Below, piece by piece: positions 28,613 through 42,303 of a DNA stretch of 64,000 nucleotides. Source of the stretch: Tillus elongatus (taxonomy: Eukaryota > Arthropoda > Insecta > Coleoptera > Cleridae). How positions within the stretch are numbered: the stretch's first letter is position 1; every line of letters starts with the position of its first letter. The stretch spans positions 53,899,820 through 53,963,819 of the forward strand of contig OZ023270.1 of the NCBI GenBank assembly GCA_964006375.1, written 5' to 3'. The notes under the pieces are model-generated. The model made no database searches, was not told where the DNA came from, and worked only from the letters and a program-made list of their open reading frames with translations. The position numbers and the translations under genes are program-made.

Positions 28613-28740
28613 TGATCAGCTTATACTTCACAATAGACTGATAAACTGATTTGACTCAAATTATGTGATAATTCATTTTTAAGATGTTTTATAGTTATAA
28701 AAGTACAATCCATTGTAACGTAAATATTATATAATTAATG

Positions 28741-29093
28741 TGTGTGTGTTTTATTTCTTAAACGTCGGCCTTTTTCCGCGACTATGGCCAATCACCTACG
28801 CCAGGGAGCAGTTTCACCTCACTATCCTGGAAATTTTGCTGAAACCCTGGCTTTGTGTAAGGAGGGTAGGGATCTTTAACGTTACCAATATCGCATGGAC
28901 ACGGGACCGACGGCTTAACGCCCCCTCCGAAGGGCGGAAGGTGCAGACATTCAACTCGCTCAAACACAATGCCAGAATCTGTTGATGTTAATGCTACAGT
29001 TTGTACGGAAAAAGTGAAAGGAGAACTCTGGGATCGAATCCAGTACCCTTCGGTTCAGAGGCACACGTTCTTGCCCCTGAACTACCGAGGCTC
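28741..29093 (-). mobile_element. tRNA-derived SINE, copy 1, with 14-bp target duplication
   Basis: Minus orientation. The 5' end AGAGCCTCGG is at 29093, followed by an A-box-like TAGTTCAGGGGCAAGA and a B-box-like GGATTCGATCC, a body of about 250 bp and a (AC)n tail at 28741. Flanked by TTATATAATTAATG on both sides (28727-28740, 29094-29107). It lies 128 bp past the protease stop codon, so it may fall in or near the gene's 3' end. Transcription would be by RNA polymerase III. Confidence 0.85.
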
Positions 29094-29107
29094 TTATATA
29101 ATTAATG

Positions 29108-29612
29108 CTTGTTAACAAAATTGCATTAAAAAACAGTGAGAAACACTTGGTCAGTGTTACATACGGGTTAGTCCATCTACGAATCCTTATATGGGGTGTG
29201 TGTCTATGGGTACTATTATTTATTAAACTAACACTGCAGATGTTTTAAAGATTATACCAATTCCCTGTTCTGCATGTAATTTAGAACAAAAGAAACACTT
29301 TTCACTTTGTATTACACAACATATTATTACAAAAAATCTGCAAAATGTGTACGTATTCGAGTCCAATAAAAGGCGCGCCACTAGATTAACCCTTATTAAA
29401 TTGGTCTTTTTTAAACTTGAGTTGCGATACCTTTTTTTTTCTCCCTCGGAGCTCGTCCCCGGCCTCGCCGCCCCGATAGCGCTGCAACCTTTGGTTTATT
29501 GTGCATGCCCTTAGTCTTTTTACTCCACCCACTCCAAAAACACTGTGCCTTGAACTAGTCTGCACAGCGATTGGTAGGGTGAAGTTTTATAATGCTCTGT
29601 CTCCGGTCTAGA
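29108..29612. other. No gene recognised; start of GC-rich zone
   Basis: AT-rich until about 29430, then increasingly GC-rich with pyrimidine runs. The right part is probably the 3' untranslated end of the minus-strand LINE. Confidence 0.45.
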
Positions 29613-30990
29613 CTAACCGTAGATCAGTTGTCTTCTGCGGTCCAGAGCTTTACACTCGCACAAAATCTGCTGGACTAATTCCTCCCCCTCGCCGCAGAGT
29701 CTGCATGCGAGGTCCCCCTCGAACCGCCCCGTTTTATGCAGGTTTTTCTTGACGGCCAGGTGTCCCGTCAAGAGACCTGTTATGTTTCTGAGCTGTCCTC
29801 TGCTAAGATTTAGCCGCTCCACAGCTCTCTTTGAACTGGGTTCGTCAATTTTTGACTTCCCATGTCTGAGCCCGGGACAGTCTGCCCAGTACACCTTGTG
29901 TTGGTTTCTGACCCAGGACTTAATATCTCCCCTGGCAGTGCTCTTTGTCACGCCCAGAACCGGTTTTGACTGTCAGCTTCTTCATTGCCTTTGACCCCCG
30001 AGTTACCCGGCACCTAGATGAGGGTGACCTCATTCTGCCCAACCAGGTCGCTCGTCTCGTCTCGGCACTCACTCACCAGCCGGAATTTACCCGTTGGCCA
30101 CTTAGGGCCTTAAGGGCTGCCTGGCTGTCTATGGCTATGAGGATCAGCGTGTTGGTGTAGCCCCTCCTCTTGTTCTCCCTGCCCCCGTCCCACGCTCTCC
30201 GCCGGATCCGTCCGTTAACCAGACGAGCGCGTCCCGTGGTATGCCCGGCGTCTTCTCCCGCCATGCCTCACGGTCGGGGATCTCCACTGTAAAGTTGTTT
30301 TTCCTGCAGATTCGCGGGCTCGCGACGTCTGATCTCATTTCAAGCATGGGCTCCTTCACGATCTCCTGAATTTTGCAGTGGCCCCTGAATCCTGGGTTGA
30401 TCTTCAGTCTACCATCGCAGACTAGTCTGTGTTTTCCTAGCCTGGCTCCCTCATAATAACTAAGTGTAGGAGGGCAGATCCAGCAACACCTCCATGGCGG
30501 CTGTTGGGGTTGAAGACATGGCCCCTGTAATGCCTAGGCAAGCCATCCTTTGGATCTTGCCTAGTTTTTGTTTGGCATTGGATTGTGTCACCTTAGGCCA
30601 CCAGACCAGTGCCGCATATGTTAACGATGGTCTGACCACCCTTGTATACTGCCAGTGGGCCATACTAGGTCTTAGTCCCCACGTTTTTCCATATAGCAGC
30701 CTAGTGACGGCTAAGGTGATGACTGCCTTACGCAGTATTTTTTCAACGTGGCCATTCCAAGTTAGCTTAGAGTCAAACACGACTCCAAGATATTTTACCT
30801 CCCTGGCGATTGGAATTTTCCTACCGTATAGACTGAGAGTTCTGTGCCTATCCCACTTCCTCCTTCTCGTAAACGGTGCGACGGTTGCTTTCTCGGGGCT
30901 CACCCCGAGCCCTTGACCAACTGTCCACCCTTCCACACTGTGTAACCTTTCCTCGGACTTTGATGACAATGCCGTCCGTTGCGATACCAT
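29613..30990 (-). pseudogene. Non-LTR retrotransposon (R1/I-type) RT end, RNase H and C-terminus, 5'-truncated
   Basis: Minus strand. 30460-30990 holds the RT thumb region: EVKYLGVVFDSKLTWNGHVEKI, ALVWWPKV, KLGKIQRMACLGITGAM. Then come RNase H pieces: VWLTDGS at about 30220-30290 (first catalytic D) and IDSQAALKAL at about 30110-30140. 29613-29951 has the cysteine motif CRLCGEGEELVQQILCEC and QLRNITGLLTGHLAV typical of LINE ends. Frames shift several times. The GC content is far above the neighbouring DNA. Everything upstream of the RT thumb is missing, as is usual for LINE insertions. Confidence 0.75.
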
Positions 30991-31096
30991 GCGTTAGTGT
31001 GAAAAGAATTAAGGTTAATAATAGTGATCAGTTTCTGAAAAGGCTCATCATCATGTATCAAGTAGGTTATTTGGTGGCTGGGGTAAATTACCCAGT

Positions 31097-31935
31097 CTAT
31101 TGCCAATGATATCCCACAGTACATGGAAGCAGGGTCACGTTGGTTTCTTGCAAGAACCTTGAAATAACCCCTGCGCTGTGAGGACGTGCCTTGTCTTGTT
31201 GGAAAAGGGATGGAATTAACACTCGTAGGTATGACAGTGCAACAGGCTGCAGTATGTGTCGTATGTAACGTAATATTGCATTCAAATATCTGTCAATAAT
31301 AACTAGAGGTGACCCGTGACCTGGTACCGTATGTTATGGCACTCCATACCATCAGCTCCCGTGTAAGGGCCGTATGCTGATCCACAGCAAATTCTAAATT
31401 TTGGCACTCTACACGTAAACGTATTACTCTTCTATGCGACCATCCGGGATCCAAAGACAGACTAGGGACTCGTCAAGGAACACAACACGATTCCATTCAC
31501 CGTTCCAATTTGATCTGCAGTTACACCACTCAAACCGAGCAGCACGATGTCGAGGTCTCAGTGGGAGGCATAAAAATGGTATATACGAACTAAGCCCGAA
31601 AGCGCGTATTCTGCGATATATCGTTGCCACAGAGACTCTTTGTTGTAAAACTCCCAACCAAGCATTTCCAATCGACAGTGTTTTTAAAACTCTGTCTTGT
31701 ATGCCGCAATCCTCAAATAACGTGCTGAAGGTGCTCGAGGTCATCCGAATCCATGACGACGGGTATGGATTCCTTCTTCAGACCACCTGGACCAACATTG
31801 GTCAGTGGGAGATATAAAAATAGTTTATACGAACGAAGCCTAGAAGCGCGTATTCTGCGTTGGAAAGCCGCAATCCTCAAATGACGAGCGTCCCGTACTG
31901 AAGTTGCTCGAAGTCGTCCGGATCCATGACTGCGG
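31097..31935 (-). pseudogene. Tc1-like (DD34E-type) transposase relic
   Basis: Minus strand. 31424-31744 contains VSVATIYRRIRAFGL (second helix-turn-helix), RHRAARFEWCN and NRVVFLDESLVCL with the first catalytic D. 31097-31285 has ALSYLR and FQQDKARPHSAG with the second D. Stops separate the pieces and no third catalytic residue is seen. Near 31730-31935 the N-terminal part is partly duplicated (two versions of TCCGxATCCATGAC). A SINE interrupts it at 31936. Confidence 0.7.
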
Positions 31936-32292
31936 TGTGTGTTTTGTTTTCTTTAACGTCGGCCTATTTTAGCGACTATGGCCAATCACCGACACCAGGG
32001 AGCAGTTTCACCTCACCATCCTGGAAATCTTGCCGAACCCCTGCCTTTCTGTAAGGAGAGTAGGGATATTTAACGTGCCCAACATCGCATGTACACGGGA
32101 CCGATTGCTTTACGCCCCCTCCGAAGGGCGGAACGTGCAGACATTAAACTTGCTCAAATGCAATACCAGAATCTCGGTTGATGTTAATGTTACAGTTTGT
32201 GCTGAAAACGTGAAAGGAGAACCCTGGGATCGAACCCAGTACCCTTCGGTTCAGAGGCACACGTTCTTAACTCTGAACCACCGAGGCTCTAT
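31936..32292 (-). mobile_element. tRNA-derived SINE, copy 2, with ~10-bp target duplication
   Basis: Same family as 28741-29093. B-box GGGTTCGATCCC is at about 32225-32240. Flanks ATGACTGCGG (31926-31935) and ATGACGGCGG (32293-32302) differ at one base. It is inserted in the Tc1-like relic, so it is younger than that copy. Confidence 0.82.
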
Positions 32293-32302
32293 ATGACGGC
32301 GG

Positions 32303-32649
32303 TTATGGATTCCTCCGGACCACCTCCACCAACACTGTAACATTGTTGACACACTGGCTCCAATGTGGTCGGAAATTTGTCTGATTGAAAAAATGACTTC
32401 CCGCATACCAGCAATGCGAGCCCCCTTTCGAATTTACTTAAATGATTGTAGTTATTCCATAAACGGCGCCTAGTCATAATGACTTAATGACTTGATAAAT
32501 TGAGCACAAATCGCTACTAAATATTGCTTCAAACCAAATCTAAAAAGTGTAAACCTGTTAAATTTTTTTGTGCATATTGGTATCAGGTCTTATCAGAGAC
32601 AAAACAAGGTAGCATAGAAAATTTAATTTCAATTTCAACTGCAAAAATA

Positions 32650-32652
<3 letters not shown>
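32303..32652 (-). other. Rest of the Tc1-like relic and AT-rich spacer
   Basis: Resumes the interrupted Tc1-like sequence (GGCGGTTATGGATTCC) to about 32420, then AT-rich DNA with no feature. Confidence 0.45.

Positions 32653-32716
<64 letters not shown>
32653..32716. repeat. (TA)n microsatellite
   Basis: Pure TA immediately left of the foldback element. Confidence 0.97.
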
Positions 32717-32719
<3 letters not shown>

Positions 32720-34210
32720 GGTGCCCAAAATGTATGGAGTAACGCTTATAACTTTTTAGAAACACCCTGTATGAAAGATGTCGCAGGCAAAAGTTTTGTA
32801 ATATGTTTTTCGACACCTTCTGGTAACTCTGGATTTTTTAAGCCAGTAATTTCGTTGCTACTAACCAACTTTTTTTTCAAATGGCAACATATTATTTCTG
32901 TTCTCATTTGGGATCAACTGCTTTTTTACAAAATGTGTTGGGTTGCATTACAAAATGTTTTAAATAACCTTAAATTTAAGTACAAATTCTTAAATCCGAA
33001 TTTAGGAACTTTATGGAACAGAGGGACGTACCTACTGATATCCTTGAGATTTGCATATAATGTCATCTTATTAACATTATAATAAGTCGTATTATTAGTT
33101 TTCACATCAGAAAAATAGCAATATCTTTTTACGGTCAGTGTGAAAAATACTTCATTTCGGTGAAACAGAAAGATTTCAGATTCTAATAATAGTTGGATAC
33201 GGCGATCGCAAAAGAACACTAACGAAGACCTCCAACATTTTCAATTAACTTTATCCCAACAGAGAACCAATTAACAAGCGAGTGACGTGTAAAACACAAA
33301 CGAGGCCAAAATAAACAGGTACTGTAAAGGACCTGCCAAAACTCCGACCCCAGAATCATGCAAAAAAGAAATTACGAATAAAGTTGACTGAGTAAGGTTT
33401 ATTGACACACAACGCTAATAGGACTCATTGTAAAATCTTGTATTACTTGTGCCATGTTAACAAAGATGGCATTAAATGCAAATGCCAGTACGTCAATAGG
33501 CACGGCCCTCTGTTCGATAACGTTCCTGAATTCGGATTTCAGAAATTGTACTTAATTTTGCGGTTATTTCAAAAATTGTGTAATGCGATCAATAAAAATT
33601 TAGCACATCCGCACGGGAAATAAAGAGCTGGTCCCAAATAAGACCAGAAAACAATATGTTGCCACCTGAAAAAAAAGTTGGTTACCATGGCATCGAAATT
33701 ACTGACTTCAGAAATAAATCCAAAGTTACCAGAATATGTAAACAATATATTAAAAAACTTTTGTCTGAAACATTTTTTATACAGTGTTTCTGGGTGCTTG
33801 TGTGTGTGTGTGTTTTTATTCCTTTAACGTCGGCCTATTTCCGCGACTATGGCCAATCACCGACGCCAGGGAGCAGTTTCACCTCACTATCCTGGAAATT
33901 TTGCTGAACCCCTGCCTTTCTGTAAGGAGGGTAGGGATCTTTAACGTGCCCAACATCCCATGGACACGGTACCGACGGCTTTACGCCCCCTCCGAAGGGT
34001 GGAACGTGCAGACATCCAACCTGCTAAAATACAATGCCACAACCTTGATTGATGTTAATTGTACAGTATGTACTGCAAAGTGAAAGTAGCACCCTGGGAT
34101 CGAACCCAGTACGCTTCGGTTCAGAGTCACACGTTCTTACCACTGAACCACCGAGGCTCTTACAGTGTTTCTAAAAAGTTATAACCATTATTCGATACGT
34201 ATTAGGCATT
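32717..34210. mobile_element. Foldback element with inverted arms of ~400 bp
   Basis: The left arm (32730-33105; TATAACTTTTTAGAAACACxCTGTAT...) and the right arm (33400-34210 minus the SINE) are inverted copies sharing TCTGGTAACT(C/T)TGGAT, GTAACCAACTTTTTTTTC-type and GCAACATATT blocks. They diverge by perhaps 15-20%. The loop is about 300 bp, with no transposase. Probably a non-autonomous DNA transposon next to (TA)n. Confidence 0.75.
33792..34160 (-). mobile_element. tRNA-derived SINE, copy 3, with perfect 12-bp target duplication
   Basis: Minus orientation. A-box-like TGGTTCAGTGGTAAGA and B-box GGGTTCGATCCC are the best preserved of the three copies (34090-34155); the (GT)n end lies at the left. 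The duplication TACAGTGTTTCT flanks it at 33780-33791 and 34161-34172. It is inserted in the right arm of the foldback element. Confidence 0.88.
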
Positions 34211-34284
34211 CTGTATATACAGAACGTAAGACTCCCATGCTATATATCTTGGCAACGAGTACGAATTTTTCAACTTTGTAATGT

Positions 34285-34800
34285 AAAAAAACACATGACT
34301 GTGGCCTCCGGTGGCTACGACTAATATGCCTTAAGCAGATTGTAGGTGGGGCTCGCGTCGAAAGATGGTAAGAACTTTAAAAAGTACTCTTTCGGTATCA
34401 CCTGTCATTTATAAGTGTTTTTTTTCTATCGAAAGTTTTCTAAAAGTTTACAGATTTTGAGTTAATATACTAAGGTACTATTATGAAACTTTGGGAGATT
34501 ACAACTTTAGGACGGAACATAATTTTTGTAGCCCTTGAAAACTTAACAACCTAGGTCAACCATGAGTTTCCAAAGTTTCATAATAATATCTCCATTATCT
34601 GAAAATCTCTCAACTTTTGATAGAGCAAAAATTGTTTAGAAATGGCAAATGATATCGAAAAAATGCTGTTTAAAGTTCCCGTCATCGAATAATTTCTTTC
34701 AGCGCTAGAGCCAACTACAATCTGCATATGACATATGTACGTTAGACTGCTAAATGTAGCCACCGATAGCCACAGTCATTTGTTTCTTACAAAGTTAAAA
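34285..34800. mobile_element. Second foldback element, arms ~230 bp
   Basis: The left arm 34290-34520 (ATGACTGTGGCC..CGGTGGCTAC, GCAGATTGTAG, ACTATTATGAAACTTTGG) is repeated inverted at 34560-34790. Short loop, no coding region. Confidence 0.7.
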
Positions 34801-34848
34801 ATTTCCTACTCGTTACGAAGATTTGTGACCTGGGAGTTTTACGTGAAT

Positions 34849-34852
<4 letters not shown>

Positions 34853-34925
<73 letters not shown>
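34853..34925. repeat. (TA)n microsatellite
   Basis: Pure TA flanking the third foldback element on its left. Confidence 0.97.
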
Positions 34926-37065
<2,140 letters not shown>

Positions 37066-38110
37066 CTTCTGGACGCAGCAAGTGCGTTATGGTAGTGAAT
37101 TTTCATAAAAATGATTTTAATAGCAAACATGTTTTTTTTTAAGAAAGCAGGCATCAATCTATATAGTAGAAACAATGTGCCATGTTTCATCAAAATAACT
37201 TTATTGTTTGAAAATGTACAAAAATTTCCGAAAGTAAACTTAAATTGTTCCCGAAAAACTGGTTCCTGGTCAACCTTATAGCTAAATAGCAAATTGAGCT
37301 ATTCAAATTTGAAGGATTTAATGAAAATTCGCTACCATAACGCACTTGCTGCGTCCCGAATTTCTTTTCTTACATAGATGTATTATATTTCGAGCAAAAA
37401 TGCAATAACATAGGGCGTGTTTGATTAAAAAAAAAAAGAAAATTTGAATCACCAACGACTTATGGGCCAGCCTGTAATTGTGGAAATATTTTTAAGATGT
37501 AGCTCAAGACACGCTATAATTAATGTATACCATTTTTTTCGTAACTTGCATAATAACGGATATATTGACCTTTAAAAATTTTTTACGAAAATTTGACAAA
37601 AATGATATACCATTAAACGATAAACTCTATAGCCAACACTACTGCCAAAGCATCAGAGAAAGGGTCTATTTTAAATGAATTTTCTGGGAATATTTTAATA
37701 AAATGAAGGACAATGACGATTGAAACTAAGAGTTTAGGCTTTGTAAAGCATTCTTCTTGAGACATTTCCTTTCGATAGCTCATATTAATTTCAGGATCAT
37801 TACCTAAATATTACCAGTTTTGACATTTTAAATCGCGACTTTGACGTTTTGAGGAAAACCCAAATTTATTTTTCTTTAAATGCCTGTTGATTTTTTGTCC
37901 TTAAACCTACAGAGCTAAATTTTGGTAGGTAGCTTACCTATAACGATATATACCAGCGTACCTTTACTTTGTTAATTCCGGAGATATAATTTTTTTCGAA
38001 TGAAAACTCAAAATTTTCTCGGAAAACCTCGTCCGACTAACAAACTTATCCAAGCCATTTACAAAAGGAAGGTATGTGCCAAATTTTATCAAAATCGGCT
38101 CATTATCGGT

Positions 38111-38199
<89 letters not shown>

Positions 38200-38331
38200 A
38201 TATAAAAATTGAAACTGACCCCGGATATGGGTTCTAAGGGTCCTAGTTCGCGCTCATTTGCAAAAAAATTTTTCAAAATTCAAAAGTCGGGATCTCCTCA
38301 TTAGTGAATTTTTTCTACGAAAATTCACTAA
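37066..38331 (-). repeat. R1-family long copy (F+H) with (TA)n (38114-38196)
   Basis: Minus orientation. 37066-37360 is a 295-bp unit with the terminus (TCTGGACGCAGCAAGTGCG) at both ends in inverted orientation. 37361-38331 continues through a long body and (TA)n to the left foldback end. The whole is collinear, inverted, with 51800-53203. Confidence 0.82.
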
Positions 38332-38464
38332 AATTATCTTTACCAAGAGGTTCCAGGTGGGAAGCACGTACATAAATACAAGTATTGTTTAAATGTATTT
38401 AAGTGCATACATTAACGAATTAATTGTCAACGTGTTTGAAGAAATTTTTTGAAATTACTAGATA

Positions 38465-39120
38465 AAATGGCTCATTTTGTGAATGGAGAATTAGAACTTT
38501 GTTGGTTATTGAATAGGGAGATCGATTAAGATATCACGCTTAAGTTTGTGGTTTATTTAAATAAAAACATCCTAACAGACAGACCACCTGTTTCTAGGTA
38601 TACAGTAAGCAGGGCAGGTTCCAAATTTCCTGAAATTGGGAATGTAGAAGATTTAGCTCAACAAGGTCGGCCTCAAATACCTGAAGATGTAAAATTATAC
38701 GTAGAGACTACTTGAAGTTCAAGATAATTATCACGCTTTCTACAATGCAGGTAGCACGAAACTGTTGAATCATCATACAACTGTTGTAAAACTGTTGAAA
38801 GTAGAAAATTGCATCCATATAAGGTTTAGTTAATCGATTAACTAAATGAGAATGATCGAGATGGTAGATTGTTTAATGAGTCGTCTAGGCTTCTGGCGCC
38901 TCAGCGCTGCGACTCCAATGGGTCTTTTGTGCATGACTCTTTTTTATAATAGTTCTCCAAAAAGGCTACTTTTCTGCAATGCCAGAGTAAATTGCGATAA
39001 TTCCAGACATTGGTCACAAGAGAATCGTCATTGAAATCAACAGTTTCACACAGAGAGACAAGGAAACATTACAACATGGGCTGGAATAATTAGAGGCCGG
39101 CTTCTAGGGCGTTACTTTGT
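38465..39120 (+). pseudogene. Tc1/mariner transposase relic (second subfamily)
   Basis: Plus-strand frames show VSRYTVSRAGSKFPEIGNVEDL, GRPQIPEDVKLYV, TVVKLLKVENCIHI, QLNENDRDGRLF, FCNARVNCDNSRHWSQENRH and TWAGIIRGRLLGRYF. These follow the order of the transposase at 20416-21490, with many stops and frameshifts. The C-terminal catalytic part is missing. Too decayed for a group call beyond mariner-like. Confidence 0.6.
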
Positions 39121-39203
39121 TTTTTTACGCGAGGAACTAATTCCATCTCCTCCCCTTGCTTTCCAAAAATGGAAATAATAATAGTAGATGCAAAAGGTCT
39201 GAC

Positions 39204-39229
39204 TGCGCATGCGCGTGACGTCATCCAAT
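39204..39229 (+). promoter_or_regulatory. NRF1-like, CRE-like and CCAAT motifs in a row
   Basis: TGCGCATGCGC (39204-39214), palindromic TGACGTCA (39216-39223) and CCAAT (39225-39229) follow each other within 26 bp, in otherwise AT-rich DNA, immediately before the heptamer array. Motif identity is seen; promoter function is speculation. Confidence 0.4.
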
Positions 39230-39233
39230 ATGG

Positions 39234-39471
39234 CAGATGACATATGATATTTGGCAGCTGACCTATGACAGTTGAAAGGTGACAGCTGACATTTCACAGG
39301 TGACAGTTGATATGTGACAGCTGACAATTGACATTTGACGTGTGTCAGGTGACAGTTGACATTTGAGAGGTGTCGTGTGACAACTGACATGTAAGAGTTG
39401 GCAGCTGCCAGTTCACATTTGAGAGCTGACACATTACATTTGACAGTTGGTAGTTGGCGGCTGACATGTGA
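39234..39471 (+). repeat. 34 tandem heptamers of consensus CANNTGA
   Basis: Exactly 238 bp = 34 x 7 with no insertion or deletion. Position 5 is T in all 34 units. Positions 2 (A) and 6 (G) match in 30 each, and positions 1 (C) and 7 (A) in 27 each. Positions 3 and 4 vary freely, position 3 mostly G or T. 19 units contain an E-box (CANNTG). Read in the other phase the unit is TGACANN. It gives an open frame of 7-residue repeats on the minus strand that is probably incidental. Confidence 0.9.
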
Positions 39472-39789
39472 CAAATACTTTTGGTGTAGATCCTTCGTTG
39501 AAGTTTCTCACTATAGTAAAATTATCGTAGAAAAACTGTAATACACTTGTTTTTCGATATATGGACATTTGAATATATTTTTTAATATGTTGCCTACAAT
39601 AATTTACAATCTAGAAAACAATCCTACAGATAAAAATAGTGTATCGTATACTTTAAGTAAATACTTGGGAAAAATACAAAGAAAAGCGGTTTGTTTTTAA
39701 GTTTAAACTGTTTAGTGATGAATATGTGAGAAATTTTAATATATCACCAGGTGCTGTTAAAACACTAGAAGATATTGGTTGTGTGTGTG
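39472..39789. other. No gene recognised
   Basis: Short open stretch near 39690-39800 reads KFKLFSDEYVRNFNIS, vaguely like the N-terminus of a DDE transposase, but there is too little to assign. Confidence 0.3.
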
Positions 39790-41427
<1,638 letters not shown>

Positions 41428-41838
41428 TGTTACAAAGCACTTCAATAGACGTAGGTGCGGTGTTTCCACATCTCCAGAATTTCCCCAACATCTGGGAATT
41501 TTTGCACAATCTGGCAACACCGCCTCCCCACCCCCCCGGGGGTGCCTGGGGTGACCCCCCTCAGGCGAAGTCTCAACCCTCTAGGACCAGAAATAACGAA
41601 GTTACCAACTTGTACCCCGTCGGAACGGATAACTGAGGTCTGCACATTCCGAACACCCTGTATATACACCCTGTATACGTAGAGAACCCTTACACCCTGT
41701 ATACGCAGAGAGCTCTTATAGTTCGAGAAACACCTCTTGTGTGACATAGGAGTGGTGACCACATTTGGATCATCCTGTATATACATCCCCCTGTATACAC
41801 ACGGGACCGATCTGTATTCACAGAACCTTCTAGTAAAA

Positions 41839-41877
41839 GAAGGTCCTGGAACGTTCTGGAATGGAACGCTCTAGAAA
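41839..41877 (+). promoter_or_regulatory. Heat-shock-element-like array in U3
   Basis: GAA/TTC pentamers in 5-bp register: GAA 41839, TCC 41844, GAA 41849, TTC 41854, GAA 41859, GAA 41864, CTC 41869, GAA 41874. 41848-41862 is a perfect nGAAnnTTCnnGAAn. An additional GAA..TTC pair lies at 41823-41830, and TTCTAGAA pairs at 42085 and 42147. The array ends about 20 bp before the TATA box, a classical position for HSF sites. The same array is in the 3' LTR (core 47800-47814). Confidence 0.75.
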
Positions 41878-41897
41878 GGAGGGGAAGGTACGGCGAG

Positions 41898-41943
41898 TAT
41901 ATAAAAGCGAAAGCAAGCCAGCCCGAGTTAGTTCAGTTCAGTT
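41898..41943 (+). promoter_or_regulatory. LTR core promoter: TATA box and initiator
   Basis: TATATAAAAG at 41898-41907 is followed 26-40 bp later by GTTCAGTTCAGTT, which contains two copies of the arthropod initiator TCAGT (41933, 41938). Transcription of the element genomic RNA probably starts here. Confidence 0.75.
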
Positions 41944-42246
41944 AGAGAATGTAAAGTGACTTGAACAAGGAGTAACTACTGTGAAGTGTTATAGAGTAGC
42001 GACTGTAGTTTCAGTGTATTAGTGACTTTTGTTGAGAGTAGTGATTGTAAAGCCAGATAAACTAAGTGTTTTGTGAAAGAGACGTTCTAGAACTCTTATT
42101 ATATCCATATTCAGACAGTAAATTAAGTGTTTGGTGAGAGAGACAGTTCTAGAACTTTATTGTATCTTTATTTAGAGTGTATATAAAGTTGTTTTGTTAA
42201 AATTCAAAGTCTCACTTATCCAGAACCCGGAGAAAACGCAACAATT

Positions 42247-42264
42247 TGGTGTCAGAAGTGTGGG
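42247..42264 (+). other. Primer binding site, tRNA-Leu type
   Basis: TGGTGTCAGAAGTG, three bases after the LTR, is complementary to a common tRNA-Leu 3' end (…CACTTCTGACACCA). The match breaks after 14 bases by an extra TG. Confidence 0.7.
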
Positions 42265-42303
42265 ATAAGTGAGTGAAGAAGTGAACAAGCAAGCTAGCTG
42301 TAA

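Larger units (their letters stand above)
41428..42243 (+). repeat. 5' LTR (816 bp)
   Basis: TGTTAC...GCAACA. Compared with the 3' LTR: T versus G at 41465, one single-base difference in the C/G run near 41540, and A versus G in AGAAATAACG near 41590. It contains repeated CCCTGTATA(TA)C motifs, a heat-shock-element-like array, a TATA box, and a partial tandem duplication of about 63 bp near its end (42055-42175). Confidence 0.95.

Noticed and set aside
34090..34160. tRNA gene on the minus strand
   Set aside because: A- and B-box motifs are present but no full cloverleaf. The segment is the head of a dispersed SINE with target duplications.
39234..39471. CRISPR array
   Set aside because: There are no 20-40-bp repeats separated by unique spacers; this is a contiguous 7-bp satellite in a eukaryotic genome.
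39112..39474. 120-residue minus-strand frame with 7-residue repeats
   Set aside because: A 7-bp tandem repeat automatically gives a 7-residue repeat in every frame and rarely meets a stop. No domain or start context supports a gene.
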